This document shows positions 10,204-19,277 of a stretch of DNA of 64,000 bases, in pieces. Below the pieces are notes generated by a model that did no database searches, was not told the DNA's origin, and worked only from the letters and a program-made list of their open reading frames with translations. A program made the position numbers and the translations under genes. This stretch comes from Sulfodiicoccus acidiphilus. GTDB taxonomy: Archaea; Thermoproteota; Thermoprotei_A; Sulfolobales; Sulfolobaceae. The stretch lies in contig NZ_AP018553.1 in NCBI RefSeq assembly GCF_003967175.1, positions 186,001 through 250,000 of the forward strand. The letters run 5' to 3'. The stretch's first letter is position 1; every line of letters starts with the position of its first letter.

Positions 10204-11184
10204 TTGGTCAAGGTAGCACTCGTTGGAGTAGGCAATGTGGCGTCCTCTCTAGTGCAAGCGTCCGAATTAATGGAATCTGGGAAGGAGATACTAGGTATTG
10301 AACTACCTCCAAAGGAACCTATCGAGATTGTGGCCGCCTTTGATATAGATAAAAGAAAGGTTGGAAAACCTTTACGAGAAGCAATATTCTCCCCCCCTAA
10401 CGTTGTAGCTAAATACGTAGATGTAGAAACTGACTTACCTGTACTGAGGGGTCCTACTCTAGATGGTACACGAGGGATTCTCGGCGATATAATAGAAGAG
10501 TCTGACGCTCCTTTTGTTGATGTCGTGAGCGAGCTCAAGAATGCAAAGGCCGAGGTTGTGGTCTCTTTACTTCCAACCGGAGCCGACGAGGCCTCTAGGT
10601 TCTACGGTAAGGCCTCGCTACAGGCAGGCTCGGCTTTTATAAACACAACTCCATCTCCTGTAGCTAAAGAGCTAGGTTCCAGTTTTAAAGCCAAGGGGGT
10701 ACCCATATATGGGGACGACCTGCTAAGCCAGATCGGAGGCACTATAACCCATGCGGGGATTATGGAATTCCTGAGAAGTCGAGGTGTGAAGTTGCTAAGG
10801 TCCTTTCAGGTCGATATAGCTGGAACTACCGAAGCCATGGTTACGCTAGAAGGGTGGAGGAAAGAAGTTAAAAAGGAAGTCAAGACTAACATGATTTCCC
10901 ACACCTCTGAGGGGGCAGAAGTCGTGGCGGGCACCTCAGATTATGTTAGTTTCCTAGGAGATAGACGAGTAAGTTATATTGTCATAGAAGGTACATATTC
11001 CTTGGGTGTTCCACTAAGGATAGAGGTCTCATTAAAAACGTTGGACGGTCCTAACGCGGTACCTCCCCTAATTGAGCTCATTGGCCTCGCTCAACAATTC
11101 AAACGAATGAAAATAGGGGGTCCTGTTAAGGAAGTTTGCGCCGCATACTTTAAGTCTCCCCCGAGCAAGTTAGTGGGACGCTAG
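10204..11184 (+). CDS. ino1: Myo-inositol-1-phosphate synthase
   Basis: Converts glucose-6-phosphate to inositol-1-phosphate, in archaea a precursor of archaetidylinositol lipids. The N-terminal Rossmann motif VALVGVGNVASSLVQ binds NAD. Family stretches include VSLLPTGADEASRFY, FINTTPSPVAKE and YGDDLLSQIGGTITH. 326 aa is in the range of short archaeal forms. The TTG start at 10204 is the only reasonable one; it lies directly after the nuoN stop, so the gene is expressed with the complex I operon. A C/D sRNA gene follows. Confidence 0.9.
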   Translation: MVKVALVGVGNVASSLVQASELMESGKEILGIELPPKEPIEIVAAFDIDKRKVGKPLREAIFSPPNVVAKYVDVETDLPVLRGPTLDGTRGILGDIIEESDAPFVDVVSELKNAKAEVVVSLLPTGADEASRFYGKASLQAGSAFINTTPSPVAKELGSSFKAKGVPIYGDDLLSQIGGTITHAGIMEFLRSRGVKLLRSFQVDIAGTTEAMVTLEGWRKEVKKEVKTNMISHTSEGAEVVAGTSDYVSFLGDRRVSYIVIEGTYSLGVPLRIEVSLKTLDGPNAVPPLIELIGLAQQFKRMKIGGPVKEVCAAYFKSPPSKLVGR

Positions 11185-11209
11185 AAGATAAGAAGATTAG
11201 GTTGAGAGA

Positions 11210-11266
11210 GATGGTGATGAAAAGAACTCCGGTCGGATGAGTGAAGAGCCGTGTGAGGACTGAAAT
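11210..11266 (+). ncRNA. C/D box sRNA (2'-O-methylation guide)
   Basis: Canonical archaeal layout: C box GTGATGA (11214-11220), 13-nt guide, D' box CGGA (11234-11237, one mismatch), 3-nt spacer, C' box GTGAAGA (11241-11247), 12-nt guide GCCGTGTGAGGA, D box CTGA (11260-11263). It fills the gap between two convergent genes and is probably processed from ino1 read-through. Guides of this type direct fibrillarin to rRNA or tRNA; targets were not determined. Confidence 0.8.
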
Positions 11267-13174
11267 TCACCCCCTAGAAATCACCGTGTACTTTTCCTCT
11301 AGGAGCTGTTCGAATCGCTCCTTTACGACGTCGGAGAACTTCGCGACTATTGGCAGCAGTTCTTCTCTTTCCTTCTCGCTTAAGTGTCTATACTCCACCT
11401 TGGGTGAACCGGCTTTGTCCTCGAAAAGTTTGATCGCGAACTCTCTAGCCTTAGGTGGAAGTAATTCCTTTAAGTCGTAATAGGGTAACTGGCTCAGCTT
11501 TCTAGCCTTTTCCCCATCTATCACGCCCTTCAGCACCATAGCCCTTAGAAATCTCTCTACCTCTAGTGGGTTAGGTTGTACACCTATTTTGGATGTGCTT
11601 AAATGTCCTCTCACGAAAATCCTTCCTCCTACCATACCTGAACCTACGTGATTTCCCAACTCTTCCTCGTTCTTGTTGAACACTAAAATTACTCCCCCTC
11701 CCATGTATTCTCCTAAATAGTCGTCGAATGTCCCCCCGATCACTAGGTATGGCCTCTTGTTTTTGTATTCACGCATTTGTATTCCTGCCCTGTTTCCGAC
11801 GTTTCCTCGGACGAATATCTCTCCTCCTTGAAAGGCCTGGCCAAGCACGTCTCTAGCGTCTCCTACTATTACCACTCTACCGTCGTGCATAGTGTCCGCA
11901 GCATCGTCCCCCACATTTCCATAAACATAGAAGTTATTTCCATTATTGAGATTAGCCATGCAGTTCCCGACCGTGCCGTAAACCGTGATCTTAGCTCCCT
12001 TTATTCCCGCTCTGGGTAAGTTTATCCCGAGGAACCTAGGACCCATGGCATTCAGTAATACGGCCTCTTCCCCTTCTCTTACCAACTTCAGTAATAGCTC
12101 GTTTATCTCCTTGTAATTCAACCTGCTCACATCAATTCCGTTTCCACTTTTTTCCATAACAAACCTAGAACCCACGGGCATGGACTCCCTGCCCATTCTT
12201 ATTATTCCCCTGTTCAGTGAGGCTATCATGTATCCTCCAGGCCTTAAGGTCCAAACTCTAGCGTTCGTACTTAGTTCCCTGATCTCGCTCTCCTCACTAG
12301 CCGCGAATATATAGTTTTCGTCCTCTCCCACTACGGCTGGCCTGAACTTAGCCCTGTCCGCTATAACTATCATGTAGAGGTCGTCTCCACTGTAGTATCC
12401 AATCACTGCGGTAAATGGGCCATCCAAAGAACTTCCCTTCACAAACTCCTTTGCTCCTACTAGAACTTGAGTGGCCTCTTCTACACTCAATCCCTCGTTC
12501 AGAAGCTCCTCGAAAAGTAGGGCTATCACCTCACTGTCGGTTCCAACGAAGCTCCTCACTCCCCTCGACCTCAGAAATTCCACGTTAGCTCCAAAGGAAC
12601 TGACATCACCGTTATGAACAACGGCCACATCGAAGCCGGAGAACGGGTGGGACCAGAAGGGGTAATACCCTGGGGAATTAGTTGGCTGCCTAGTATGGGC
12701 CAGCCAGAGATCGCCCAGTATTCTGTAGAGGTCGGCCTCCCGAGCCACTTGTTCTGGAAAACCGACTCCCTTCATTACATGTAGAGCCCTTCCTATAGAG
12801 TAGATCCGTCCCTCACTGTCTTCCCACATGATCTCGTTTGCCCTCCTTATCGCCTTATGGACTAGAGGTTCTTCACCTACTACTGTCAAAACACAATCAC
12901 ACAGTTCTCCCAGATTTCTCTTCACTTCTAAGTTCATTACGTCCACTCCCATTCGATTTAGCCTCTCTGTGATTAGTTTGGGATCTCTGACGTAGGCCCT
13001 TACCTCTATTTCGGCTTTGTTATCTGCATTAAATACTGCGAAACCCGCCCCGAGTTCACTTCCCCTATGCCTAACTCTAGTTATGGCTCTTAGAGTTTCT
13101 TCCCCGCTAACTTTTGGGGCGTGAGGTTTCCTTAAGATTCCGAAGACCCCACATCCTGAGGGTTGATACATCAT
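11267..13174 (-). CDS. Glutamate synthase, glutaminase domain fused to GXGXG domain
   Basis: Releases ammonia from glutamine for glutamate synthesis. Residues about 8-360 form a class II glutamine amidotransferase: Cys8 in [13 protein letters not shown], with [19 protein letters not shown] and HNGDVSSF further on. The Cys is not at position 2, so a 7-residue propeptide must be cleaved or the start re-examined. Residues about 370-600 are the right-handed helix GXGXG domain of GltB ([43 protein letters not shown]). ATG overlaps the stop of the upstream FMN-domain gene by 4 bp, so both subunits are translationally coupled. Confidence 0.9.
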   Translation of the reverse strand: MMYQPSGCGVFGILRKPHAPKVSGEETLRAITRVRHRGSELGAGFAVFNADNKAEIEVRAYVRDPKLITERLNRMGVDVMNLEVKRNLGELCDCVLTVVGEEPLVHKAIRRANEIMWEDSEGRIYSIGRALHVMKGVGFPEQVAREADLYRILGDLWLAHTRQPTNSPGYYPFWSHPFSGFDVAVVHNGDVSSFGANVEFLRSRGVRSFVGTDSEVIALLFEELLNEGLSVEEATQVLVGAKEFVKGSSLDGPFTAVIGYYSGDDLYMIVIADRAKFRPAVVGEDENYIFAASEESEIRELSTNARVWTLRPGGYMIASLNRGIIRMGRESMPVGSRFVMEKSGNGIDVSRLNYKEINELLLKLVREGEEAVLLNAMGPRFLGINLPRAGIKGAKITVYGTVGNCMANLNNGNNFYVYGNVGDDAADTMHDGRVVIVGDARDVLGQAFQGGEIFVRGNVGNRAGIQMREYKNKRPYLVIGGTFDDYLGEYMGGGVILVFNKNEEELGNHVGSGMVGGRIFVRGHLSTSKIGVQPNPLEVERFLRAMVLKGVIDGEKARKLSQLPYYDLKELLPPKAREFAIKLFEDKAGSPKVEYRHLSEKEREELLPIVAKFSDVVKERFEQLLEEKYTVISRG

Positions 13175-15285
13175 AGCGAACCAGCCACCTTCACTCTTAA
13201 TCTTCTACTTACCTCAGAGCTTAGGTTGATGTTTCTCATGAGCTCCCTGTTACCAACCATTGAGTTACTAACCTTGTAAACCCCCGCTGCTCCGGCTATC
13301 AGGGCGATCTCTCTTTTCAATCCGGCCATTAGATTCAGGGCCTTCTCCTCCATTCCCTTTCGACTTCCTTCCCCTACGGCTATTTCCATTACTTCAGCGG
13401 GAAGAAGCACTATATCAGCTCCCAATCCTACTAATTTCATTATATCCCCAGCGTCCCTAAGGGTTCCAGCTGTTACAATTATGTCGTATCTATCTCTCAC
13501 TCCTAGTCTCTTGAGGTGGGTATCTATTTCTGACGTAACTAGCTCTAGTGGTTCTCCCCGCTCTTCTATAACTAACCCAGCCACTCCTTTATGTTCCACC
13601 AGTCTAAGTCCCTCTAAGGTACTACCTATCAGCCAGTACTTGCCACTCTCTGGCTTATCAGACCAACCTATTACACTTAACCCATCTTTGGCAATAGAGA
13701 TGTCCTCATATCCTTTAGTGGTTTTTAGCGTGAGAACAGGGATGTTATTCGCCAAGGCCCCCCATTCTATCGCGTCTCGCAGTTCGAACTCCGCATGTCT
13801 AACGTCAAAACCTAAAGGTGCCGAAAAAGGTAATTTACCTCCTAGTAACCTCACCGAGCTGTCTATCTCCTCTCTATATGGATCTATGGAGGGCCTAGTG
13901 ACTTGAGCCCCATCAATTCTAAGCCAATCCACTATTCGTCTGGGAAGCTCCACGTCCGGAGGAGCGGTACTCCCCATACTAGTCACTGTTGGAACTCCCT
14001 TTGATGCCAACTCATGAAGGTGAGTTAGGACCTCATTTGACTCCTTCGACCTGATTGATGGCTCTGAGTCTTCTGGAACCCCTTCTATCCCTAATACCCC
14101 CAAGGCATCTTTAGTTAGGGAATTACCTCTAAGGAGATCTCTTCTGCCTACTAAGTCGCTGACTCGCCTTAATCCAAGTCCACCCACAATTTCAGAGAGT
14201 TCCTCCGAGAAGCCGTTAACAAAGTTAACTAACCTTGAGAGGGCAAAATCGAAGTCTATCTCCCGAGTGCCATCGATCTTGTTAGTGAGTGCGGTAGGAC
14301 AAGAACCGATGTGACACTTGTGGACCATGACGCACCCCATTGCTATCAGTACACTGGTGCCCAAGTTGACGGCATCCGCACCTAATGCTATTAGCTTGGC
14401 AGCATCCATCGCATCTCCTACCCTACCTCCAGCTATCACGTAAAATCCTTCCCGTCTGCCCTCCCTTCGTAGAACTCTGTCTGCACTTGCCACGGCCAAT
14501 TCAATTGGGATCCCTATGTTGTCTCTAACTGCGGTTGGAGTTGCTCCAGTTCCGGCTCCATGGCCATCAATTATCACCCCATCCGCCCCCATCCTAGCAA
14601 TTCCAGATACGACGTACGGTATGTAGTTCGTCGCTGCGACTTTAACTAGTACGGGTTTTCCAGTAGCCTCCTTCAAAGCTTCGATCCTTTGGCCCAGGTC
14701 CTCGATTGAGTATATGTCGTGATGAGGAGCTGGAGATATGGCATCTATCCCCTTAGGTATTCTCCGAGTCAGGGAGATAGGATCCGTTACTTTAGATCCA
14801 GGTAGATGACCTCCTATCCCAGGCTTAGCTCCCTGTCCTATCTTAATTACAATCCCCCTTCCCGCCATTAGGGTATTTATATCTACTCCAAATCTAGCGG
14901 AAGCCCACTGAACTAGGATGTTTCTATGCTTAGCTACTTCTGGATGGAGTCCTCCTTCGCCGGTTCCTGCCAGTGTCCCAGTCTTGTCAGCTGCCTCCGC
15001 TATTACTACGTTGGGCGTTCCGCTTAACGCTCCAAAGGACATGTCCCCTAAATATACGGGGGACCTAAGCTCTGTTCCTAACATTTTAGTTACGATTTCT
15101 GCCTCTCTCCCTTTCTCTAACCGCTTAAAGTAAACCCTATCTAGTATCCTGAGAGAACCAGCCTTTTCCACTCTCACCTCTCCTTTCCCTGTAGTGGCCA
15201 GCCTTCTTATGTGAGAGATTCTGTTCACGTCCCAAAATTCTGCCCCCCTTTGGCTAGGAACGTCCAAGTAACTATTAACTATCAT
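13171..15285 (-). CDS. gltB: Glutamate synthase, FMN/iron-sulfur domain protein
   Basis: Catalytic synthase part of glutamate synthase. Residues about 50-400 hold the FMN barrel: [61 protein letters not shown], and the [3Fe-4S] cysteines of [12 protein letters not shown] (C-x5-C-x4-C). The last 300 residues look like a second, degenerate barrel ([40 protein letters not shown]) without cluster cysteines; this is my inference. First gene of the two-gene minus-strand operon. ATG 15285 follows a TATA box at 15320-15331 by a short leader. Confidence 0.9.
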   Translation of the reverse strand: MIVNSYLDVPSQRGAEFWDVNRISHIRRLATTGKGEVRVEKAGSLRILDRVYFKRLEKGREAEIVTKMLGTELRSPVYLGDMSFGALSGTPNVVIAEAADKTGTLAGTGEGGLHPEVAKHRNILVQWASARFGVDINTLMAGRGIVIKIGQGAKPGIGGHLPGSKVTDPISLTRRIPKGIDAISPAPHHDIYSIEDLGQRIEALKEATGKPVLVKVAATNYIPYVVSGIARMGADGVIIDGHGAGTGATPTAVRDNIGIPIELAVASADRVLRREGRREGFYVIAGGRVGDAMDAAKLIALGADAVNLGTSVLIAMGCVMVHKCHIGSCPTALTNKIDGTREIDFDFALSRLVNFVNGFSEELSEIVGGLGLRRVSDLVGRRDLLRGNSLTKDALGVLGIEGVPEDSEPSIRSKESNEVLTHLHELASKGVPTVTSMGSTAPPDVELPRRIVDWLRIDGAQVTRPSIDPYREEIDSSVRLLGGKLPFSAPLGFDVRHAEFELRDAIEWGALANNIPVLTLKTTKGYEDISIAKDGLSVIGWSDKPESGKYWLIGSTLEGLRLVEHKGVAGLVIEERGEPLELVTSEIDTHLKRLGVRDRYDIIVTAGTLRDAGDIMKLVGLGADIVLLPAEVMEIAVGEGSRKGMEEKALNLMAGLKREIALIAGAAGVYKVSNSMVGNRELMRNINLSSEVSRRLRVKVAGSL

Positions 15286-15319
15286 TAGATGTCAAGGATG
15301 AACATAAACATGTCCATAC

Positions 15320-15331
15320 TTTATACTTTAA
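15320..15331 (-). promoter_or_regulatory. TATA box of glutamate synthase operon
   Basis: On the minus strand the sequence AAAGTATAAAGT lies about 35-46 bp before the start codon of the FMN-domain gene, giving a predicted transcription start roughly 10-15 bp before ATG. No operator could be recognised. Confidence 0.5.
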
Positions 15332-15665
15332 TTGATGGAAATCGTACAGTGATGGTGAAAAAAGGAAGTCCAGCTCTTTGACTTTCGTTCTTCTCCTAAT
15401 CTTAACACGCACTTTTAAGTAGATAAATCGAACCAATAACGCGAATATTCGTTCATTAATCCGCACCTAGACTCACGATGAGTCAGAACGCTAAACTATT
15501 TCAAACTCTCCCTATCCATGTATATGTTAAAATTGAACTGTTAACAGTATTATGATATATCTGGCAACAGTACTTTTATGAGAGATCCGTGATTATAGGA
15601 CGTTATGCCTGACACCACATCTTTAAATTCCTGAAACTCTGTGCCAAACTCCTTAACTTGATTTG

Positions 15666-15718
15666 TGGTCAGCCGCGGGTTCTCACATCAACTTCAGGAG
15701 AATCCCCTCATCATCCCA
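15666..15718 (-). ncRNA. C/D box sRNA
   Basis: Read on the minus strand: C box ATGATGA (15714-15708), 10-nt guide GGGGATTCTC, D' box CTGA (15697-15694), 2-nt spacer, C'-like TTGATGT (15691-15685, two mismatches), 12-nt guide GAGAACCCGCGG, D box CTGA (15672-15669). Both D boxes and the C box are perfect and the spacing is standard. It stands alone in the spacer upstream of the glutamate synthase operon. No clear own TATA box was seen. Targets not determined. Confidence 0.7.
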
Positions 15719-15826
15719 GGCGCTACTAAGGAGGTCCTTCTGGGTGTTTGCAGAGTCTTTTGGTCTAAAAATCTAGAGAAGCGTTAAAGTTCCAGGTTAA
15801 TAAACAGTATTAATGTTGTGACTCTT

Positions 15827-16112
15827 TTACAAACCGACGAAGGCCTCGCCCTTCTAGAGTCAGGGACCACAATTCCAACAACGATTTTCCTAAGACTTCC
15901 TCCCGGGAGCCAACGACGTCCCTCCACAGTTCGACCTAGGGCCAGACTAAAAACTTGAGGGACGAACAGTCCCCCCTTTCCACCGAACTAGATGCCATCG
16001 ATGGAGGTTCCCTTCGTCAATTTCTAACGGGCCTCCCCTCAGATCAACCAACCGTCCACCTAACGAGACCGGAATCGATGGAGGGAACGGCGAAACCCTT
16101 GGAGGAGGAACC
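15827..16112 (+). repeat. 286-bp exact repeat, copy 1 (3'-truncated type A element)
   Basis: Identical base for base to 52112-52397 as far as I can read it, an offset of exactly 36,285 bp in the same orientation. It is a diverged member of the type A element family (compare 35491-35823): shared landmarks are the CCTCGCCCTT block near its start, CCAACGACGTC in the first third, and a CGATGGAGGGAAC block near its end. Copy 2 continues to the usual end of the family; this copy breaks off after ggaggaggaacc. Confidence 0.9.
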
Positions 16113-16464
16113 CTATAGCAAGGGGGAAGTGGGGCTTAACGCAGTAGTGTAGAACGTGGAGTAGAATTGAGTAGGTAGTACAGAAAAGTGTGGCTCACCT
16201 ACGGATATACCTGAATCTCGATCACTCTTCCACTCTTCTATTTCGTGTCCTAAAAGCACTCGGAAAAGGCCGAAGTTGGTCACCGTTGGTTTAATTGCAC
16301 CTACGGTCATGAGAACAGTAGGGTATTGTAGCTGTCACCAACCTAAAAAGGTGGGTCTCTCTGAGCCTCTCGACTGCCCCTAATGAGAGATGTAGTCCTG
16401 ATGCGATGAGAAATCCCTTAGACTGGGAGGAATTGATCAGATATGGAACTCCGTATTAAGGTTC
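16113..16464. other. Gene-poor spacer
   Basis: No convincing gene or RNA. A 65-codon open frame exists on the minus strand (about 16310-16113) that reads somewhat protein-like, but it runs into the 286-bp repeat boundary and has no recognisable family. The same applies to 15286-15665 and 15719-15826, apart from the promoter listed. Confidence 0.4.
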
Positions 16465-16782
16465 ATGCTCTACCTAGACGTGTTTTACCCCTCACATATA
16501 GGTAGGGTCTTCATTCATAAATTGTTTCAGAGAATCTGGGAAAAGTTTAAAACTTACATTGAAGAGAAAGAACTTATGAAGGAGAGAGAGGTGGAGGCGA
16601 GAAAATTAACGGGGAAAAAGGTAGTGAAGGGGAGGGTATACCAGTATGAGTACTACACTCTACCACTCAATCTTTACGTTCCTAAATCTATGGTTGAGAA
16701 ATTTGGGACCAGATTCTATTTGCAAGTCGATGAAGATAGCGGTATAATAATTATACGACCAAAGGGAGAGAAAGCACAATGA
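16465..16782 (+). CDS. Small conserved-looking protein, possibly AbrB-like DNA-binding
   Basis: 105 codons from ATG 16465. The C-terminal part (YEYYTLPLNLYVPKSMVEKFG, then a beta-strand-rich tail ending IIIIRPKGEKAQ) resembles swapped-hairpin AbrB/SpoVT-type proteins, where a short strand-turn-'P..M.EK.G' pattern is typical. The basic, helical N-terminal half may be untranslated: an internal ATG at 16576 (MKEREVEARKLTGKK) would give 68 aa and is at least as plausible. No partner toxin gene is adjacent. Function is inferred only from the pattern. Confidence 0.55.
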   Translation: MLYLDVFYPSHIGRVFIHKLFQRIWEKFKTYIEEKELMKEREVEARKLTGKKVVKGRVYQYEYYTLPLNLYVPKSMVEKFGTRFYLQVDEDSGIIIIRPKGEKAQ

Positions 16783-16837
16783 ATTGTCATATACATTGAA
16801 TTAAATTATATCGTTTATTCTTTATATTATTTTTCTA

Positions 16838-17545
16838 CTAACTTTGCTGATTCTTGCGAATATTGTAATATAGGCATATCCTATTAAATAGGCAGGAACG
16901 GCACATAGGTTCGACCTTAATGCTAGGTTTACAGAATGTTTTACCTAGTGAAGTGAGTCCAGCGTACATCATCTTTAAAATGTAGAGCTTACGTTGAGGT
17001 TCTTGCCCGATTACGGCCTCACTAAGGTCCTCGTAAAAATTATCACCTAAAAGTCTGTGACCCACTATCGAGACGTATTTGGAAATGGGGATGTGGGGTA
17101 CATTTCCAGCAAAGAGTGAGATTGCTAGTGCCGTTTCTTCCCCTATTCCTTTAATTCCAATAAGTTCGCTTGTATTCGAAAGAATGTCATCTCCCTTAAT
17201 TTTTTTAAGGTAAGCTAGCGCCTTTATGCTTTTTAGCTTTCTCTCCTTAAAATTGATGTGTCTTAGAATTCTAAGAACGGAAGATGAATCGAGTCTGCTC
17301 ATACTAGGAAGGTCATTCAACGCCTGTTCTCTTAATACAGTTAAGGTTTCTTCTACTCTTTTCCACCTAGTGAGTTGAACTAATACTGCAGTTATTACTA
17401 CTTCATCAGCAGTGAAGGCGCCTCCCCACCACGCCGGAGAGTAGGGATCTGTTATCACCCACCCTTGTTCTCTCAAAAATGCCTCATGTGATTCCAGCAT
17501 TTTAATAAATTTCCACATTAGGTCTTTATCCATACACCTTATCAC
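16838..17545 (-). CDS. HhH-GPD / endonuclease III-like protein with altered active site
   Basis: 235 aa, related to base-excision DNA glycosylases. The helix-hairpin-helix is clear: LIGIKGIGEETALAISL. A C-terminal iron-sulfur loop is present as C-x9-C-x2-C-x5-C (CKPSIKVEPMCRSCLFNRIC), with a longer first gap than the C-x6-C of EndoIII. The catalytic Lys of EndoIII (GVGRKTA) is Glu here (GIGEETA), and the catalytic Asp (VDTHV) is replaced in PISKYVSIVGHRL. So it may bind DNA but not cleave bases in the standard way. Start ATG 17545, or ATG 17533 (MDKDLM). Confidence 0.8.
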   Translation of the reverse strand: MIRCMDKDLMWKFIKMLESHEAFLREQGWVITDPYSPAWWGGAFTADEVVITAVLVQLTRWKRVEETLTVLREQALNDLPSMSRLDSSSVLRILRHINFKERKLKSIKALAYLKKIKGDDILSNTSELIGIKGIGEETALAISLFAGNVPHIPISKYVSIVGHRLLGDNFYEDLSEAVIGQEPQRKLYILKMMYAGLTSLGKTFCKPSIKVEPMCRSCLFNRICLYYNIRKNQQS

Positions 17546-17744
17546 CTTCGTCTAGGGAAGTTTTAATCAGTACAATTACATTCCTTATCTTGAGGTTTGG
17601 GCTTCTTAGGATTTCATGATATTTGGCATCGTTCCTCGGCCCTTGAACTTCACCTAAGCATGTAGGAAACCCCACCTTTCTCGGCCCAGTTAGCTGGAAG
17701 ACTCAGATCCACATCCTCGCAATTTCACAGGTTTGAGGGAACTT

Positions 17745-17925
17745 GCCCAACCTCTGTAGATGTTGAAAGACGTATTCAACTGTTTGTCTAGGGTGAAACC
17801 CCTTTACACACGAAAGTCCCGCCCGCCTTTCGGGAAGCCTATACCTAGGCAGGACTTGAGATTAGTCGGGGATCCTTTTTCTTCACGAAGGAGCCGTATG
17901 GAGGCCTTAGTATTTAACTTAACGG
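17745..17925 (-). pseudogene. TnpB C-terminal relic
   Basis: The minus-strand sequence lines up with the tnpB relic at 31160-31320: shared blocks include the start CCGTTAAGTTAAA, then TTCCCGAAAGG and GGCGGGACTTT around the zinc-finger region. It is heavily decayed and directly abuts the head of the type B element at 17925, exactly as the other tnpB relic abuts the type B element at 30964. No open frame remains. Confidence 0.5.
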
Positions 17926-18212
17926 AGGTTGAGGGGGCGGAAGTCCCCTTCCGTGGGGACGGACAGCCCCCTTATGTAAACCTCTTTACGGTTGTCAAAA
18001 TACTATTTCTACGACCTCTACTGTGAGAGCTGGGTCGCACCCTCTGGGCTGGGGGAACTCACGCCCGTAGAGAGGAAACCCTCCGCGATCCCCCTTCCGT
18101 ACTGTTCACAGAAAGGTTCCACCGAACCTCCGCTACGTAAGGAGATCGAGGTTCCTCCGAGGTGCGGGACTCACCGCGAGGACGCCCCGTCCGCGAGGGC
18201 GGGGTAGTTCAC
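17925..18212 (+). mobile_element. Type B short element, copy 1
   Basis: About 288 bp without a gene. Head: a long two-part hairpin (outer GGGGGC/GCCCCC, inner GTCCCC/GGGGAC with a TTCCGT loop, 17933-17971). Tail: a CCCCG/CGGGG hairpin ending GGGGTAGTTCAC, the mirror image of the GTGAACTACCCC ends of archaeal IS200/IS605-type elements. Nearly identical to the minus-strand copy at 30674-30964. Frames inside it are not conserved in the weaker copies, so I treat it as non-coding. Confidence 0.7.
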
Positions 18213-18234
18213 TAACTTCCTACCGTGCTTCGAA

Positions 18235-18569
18235 CTGACTTCCTCCCCGCCCTGGAAGGGACGAGGGTTCCCTCCCAAAGGGATCGTCGTTCCCACCATC
18301 GGTTCGGGATTACATCCCTCATCTGGTGGGCAGTCGAGTGGATCAGAGATCCACTCCCATTTGAAGAGGAGGGGACTTTCACCCATTACGTCTAGTCCCT
18401 TAAGAGAAGGAGATAATAGCTGCTCCTCCCTCAGTCCCATTAAACCTTAGATCGAGCTGGGGAGGAGCGTCGTTAGTACCACTAAGAGAAATTTTACAAA
18501 GAAGTATAAATATGAGGGGGCTGTCCGTCCCCGCCGTGAAGGGCGAGGCTTTCCGCCCCCTCAACCCCC
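18235..18569 (-). mobile_element. Type A element, copy 1, downstream of truncated tnpB (omega-RNA-like)
   Basis: About 335 bp on the minus strand, starting GGTTGAGGGGGCGG and ending GGGCGGGGAGGAAGTCAG. It follows the truncated tnpB of the IS607 element in the same orientation, the place where a TnpB element carries its right end and omega RNA. Closely similar to 35491-35823. Its tail faces the tail of the type B element with only 22 bp between. The omega-RNA reading is inference from position and structure. Confidence 0.65.
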
Positions 18570-19270
18570 CTCTCTGTAAAGGACTGTATTCTACCCCTCT
18601 TCAACTCCATACCGTACTTCAAGCTGTACAATTCCTTCAAGGAAAACGTGACGAACTTATCACCGTCATATGCGTCCAACGTGTAAATGTTGCTATCAAT
18701 TGCTAGGAAATCTAGGGGAGTTGAACGAGGTAACTTGTAACGGAACGGCAAGTACACCTCGTCCTCCTTTATCACGGGCTCACCCAACTCAAGTCCCTTA
18801 ACTCGTCTGGAGAACCAAGTGTGAGACCAAGAGTAGGTAATATACTCGCGAGGTCTTACAGTAATCCTTACGCTCGCACCATCGACCTTCCTAAGCGTCG
18901 ACTTTATTCTGACGTAAACCTCCTTCAATCTAGGTTTCCTCAACGACTTTCCCTTCTCAGCCCTCCTCTTCCAACTCCTCAATATTGAGTAAGCATCATT
19001 CATTGCCTTATCCGCGTAGTGGGAAGCTAGAATGTTGATCTTCTCCAACTCGTCCCTCAACGTCTTGTACATTTCTTTCTTCGGTAAGGTTACTTTGACC
19101 TTCGTGGCTTTCTTACCTTTCTACACTTTCTTCCTCTCAACTTTCACCCTCCCTCACAACCGGTCTAACGCTTTCCGTAGTAGGACTCTGCAGTTCTCTA
19201 GTAGTACCTTACTTTCCTCCCTCTTATCGTTCTTTATGGAGTACGTTAGGTAAAAGAACTCCTCTGGTTG
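18570..19270 (-). pseudogene. IS607-type tnpB, truncated and frameshifted
   Basis: Accessory RNA-guided nuclease gene of the element, decayed. An N-terminal fragment (EFFYLTYSIKNDKREE..., about 19240-19140) ends in stop codons; a longer frame (from about 19108, VKVTLPKKEMYKTLRDELEK) runs to the RuvC-I region LDFLAIDSNIYTLDAYDG, then enters the type A element after KRGRIQSF. The RuvC-II, zinc-finger and RuvC-III parts are missing. So no active TnpB can be made here. Confidence 0.8.
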
Positions 19271-19277
19271 AAACGAT

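Noticed and set aside
15275-15466. 63-codon frame upstream of gltB
   Set aside because: Overlaps the promoter and start of gltB, composition not protein-like.
15955-16152. Conserved frame shared with 52240-52482
   Set aside because: Comes from the exact 286-bp repeat; not open in the other type A copies.
17992-18207. 71-codon frame repeated at 30679-30894
   Set aside because: Its conservation is explained by the two near-identical type B elements; it is broken in other copies and has no known domain.
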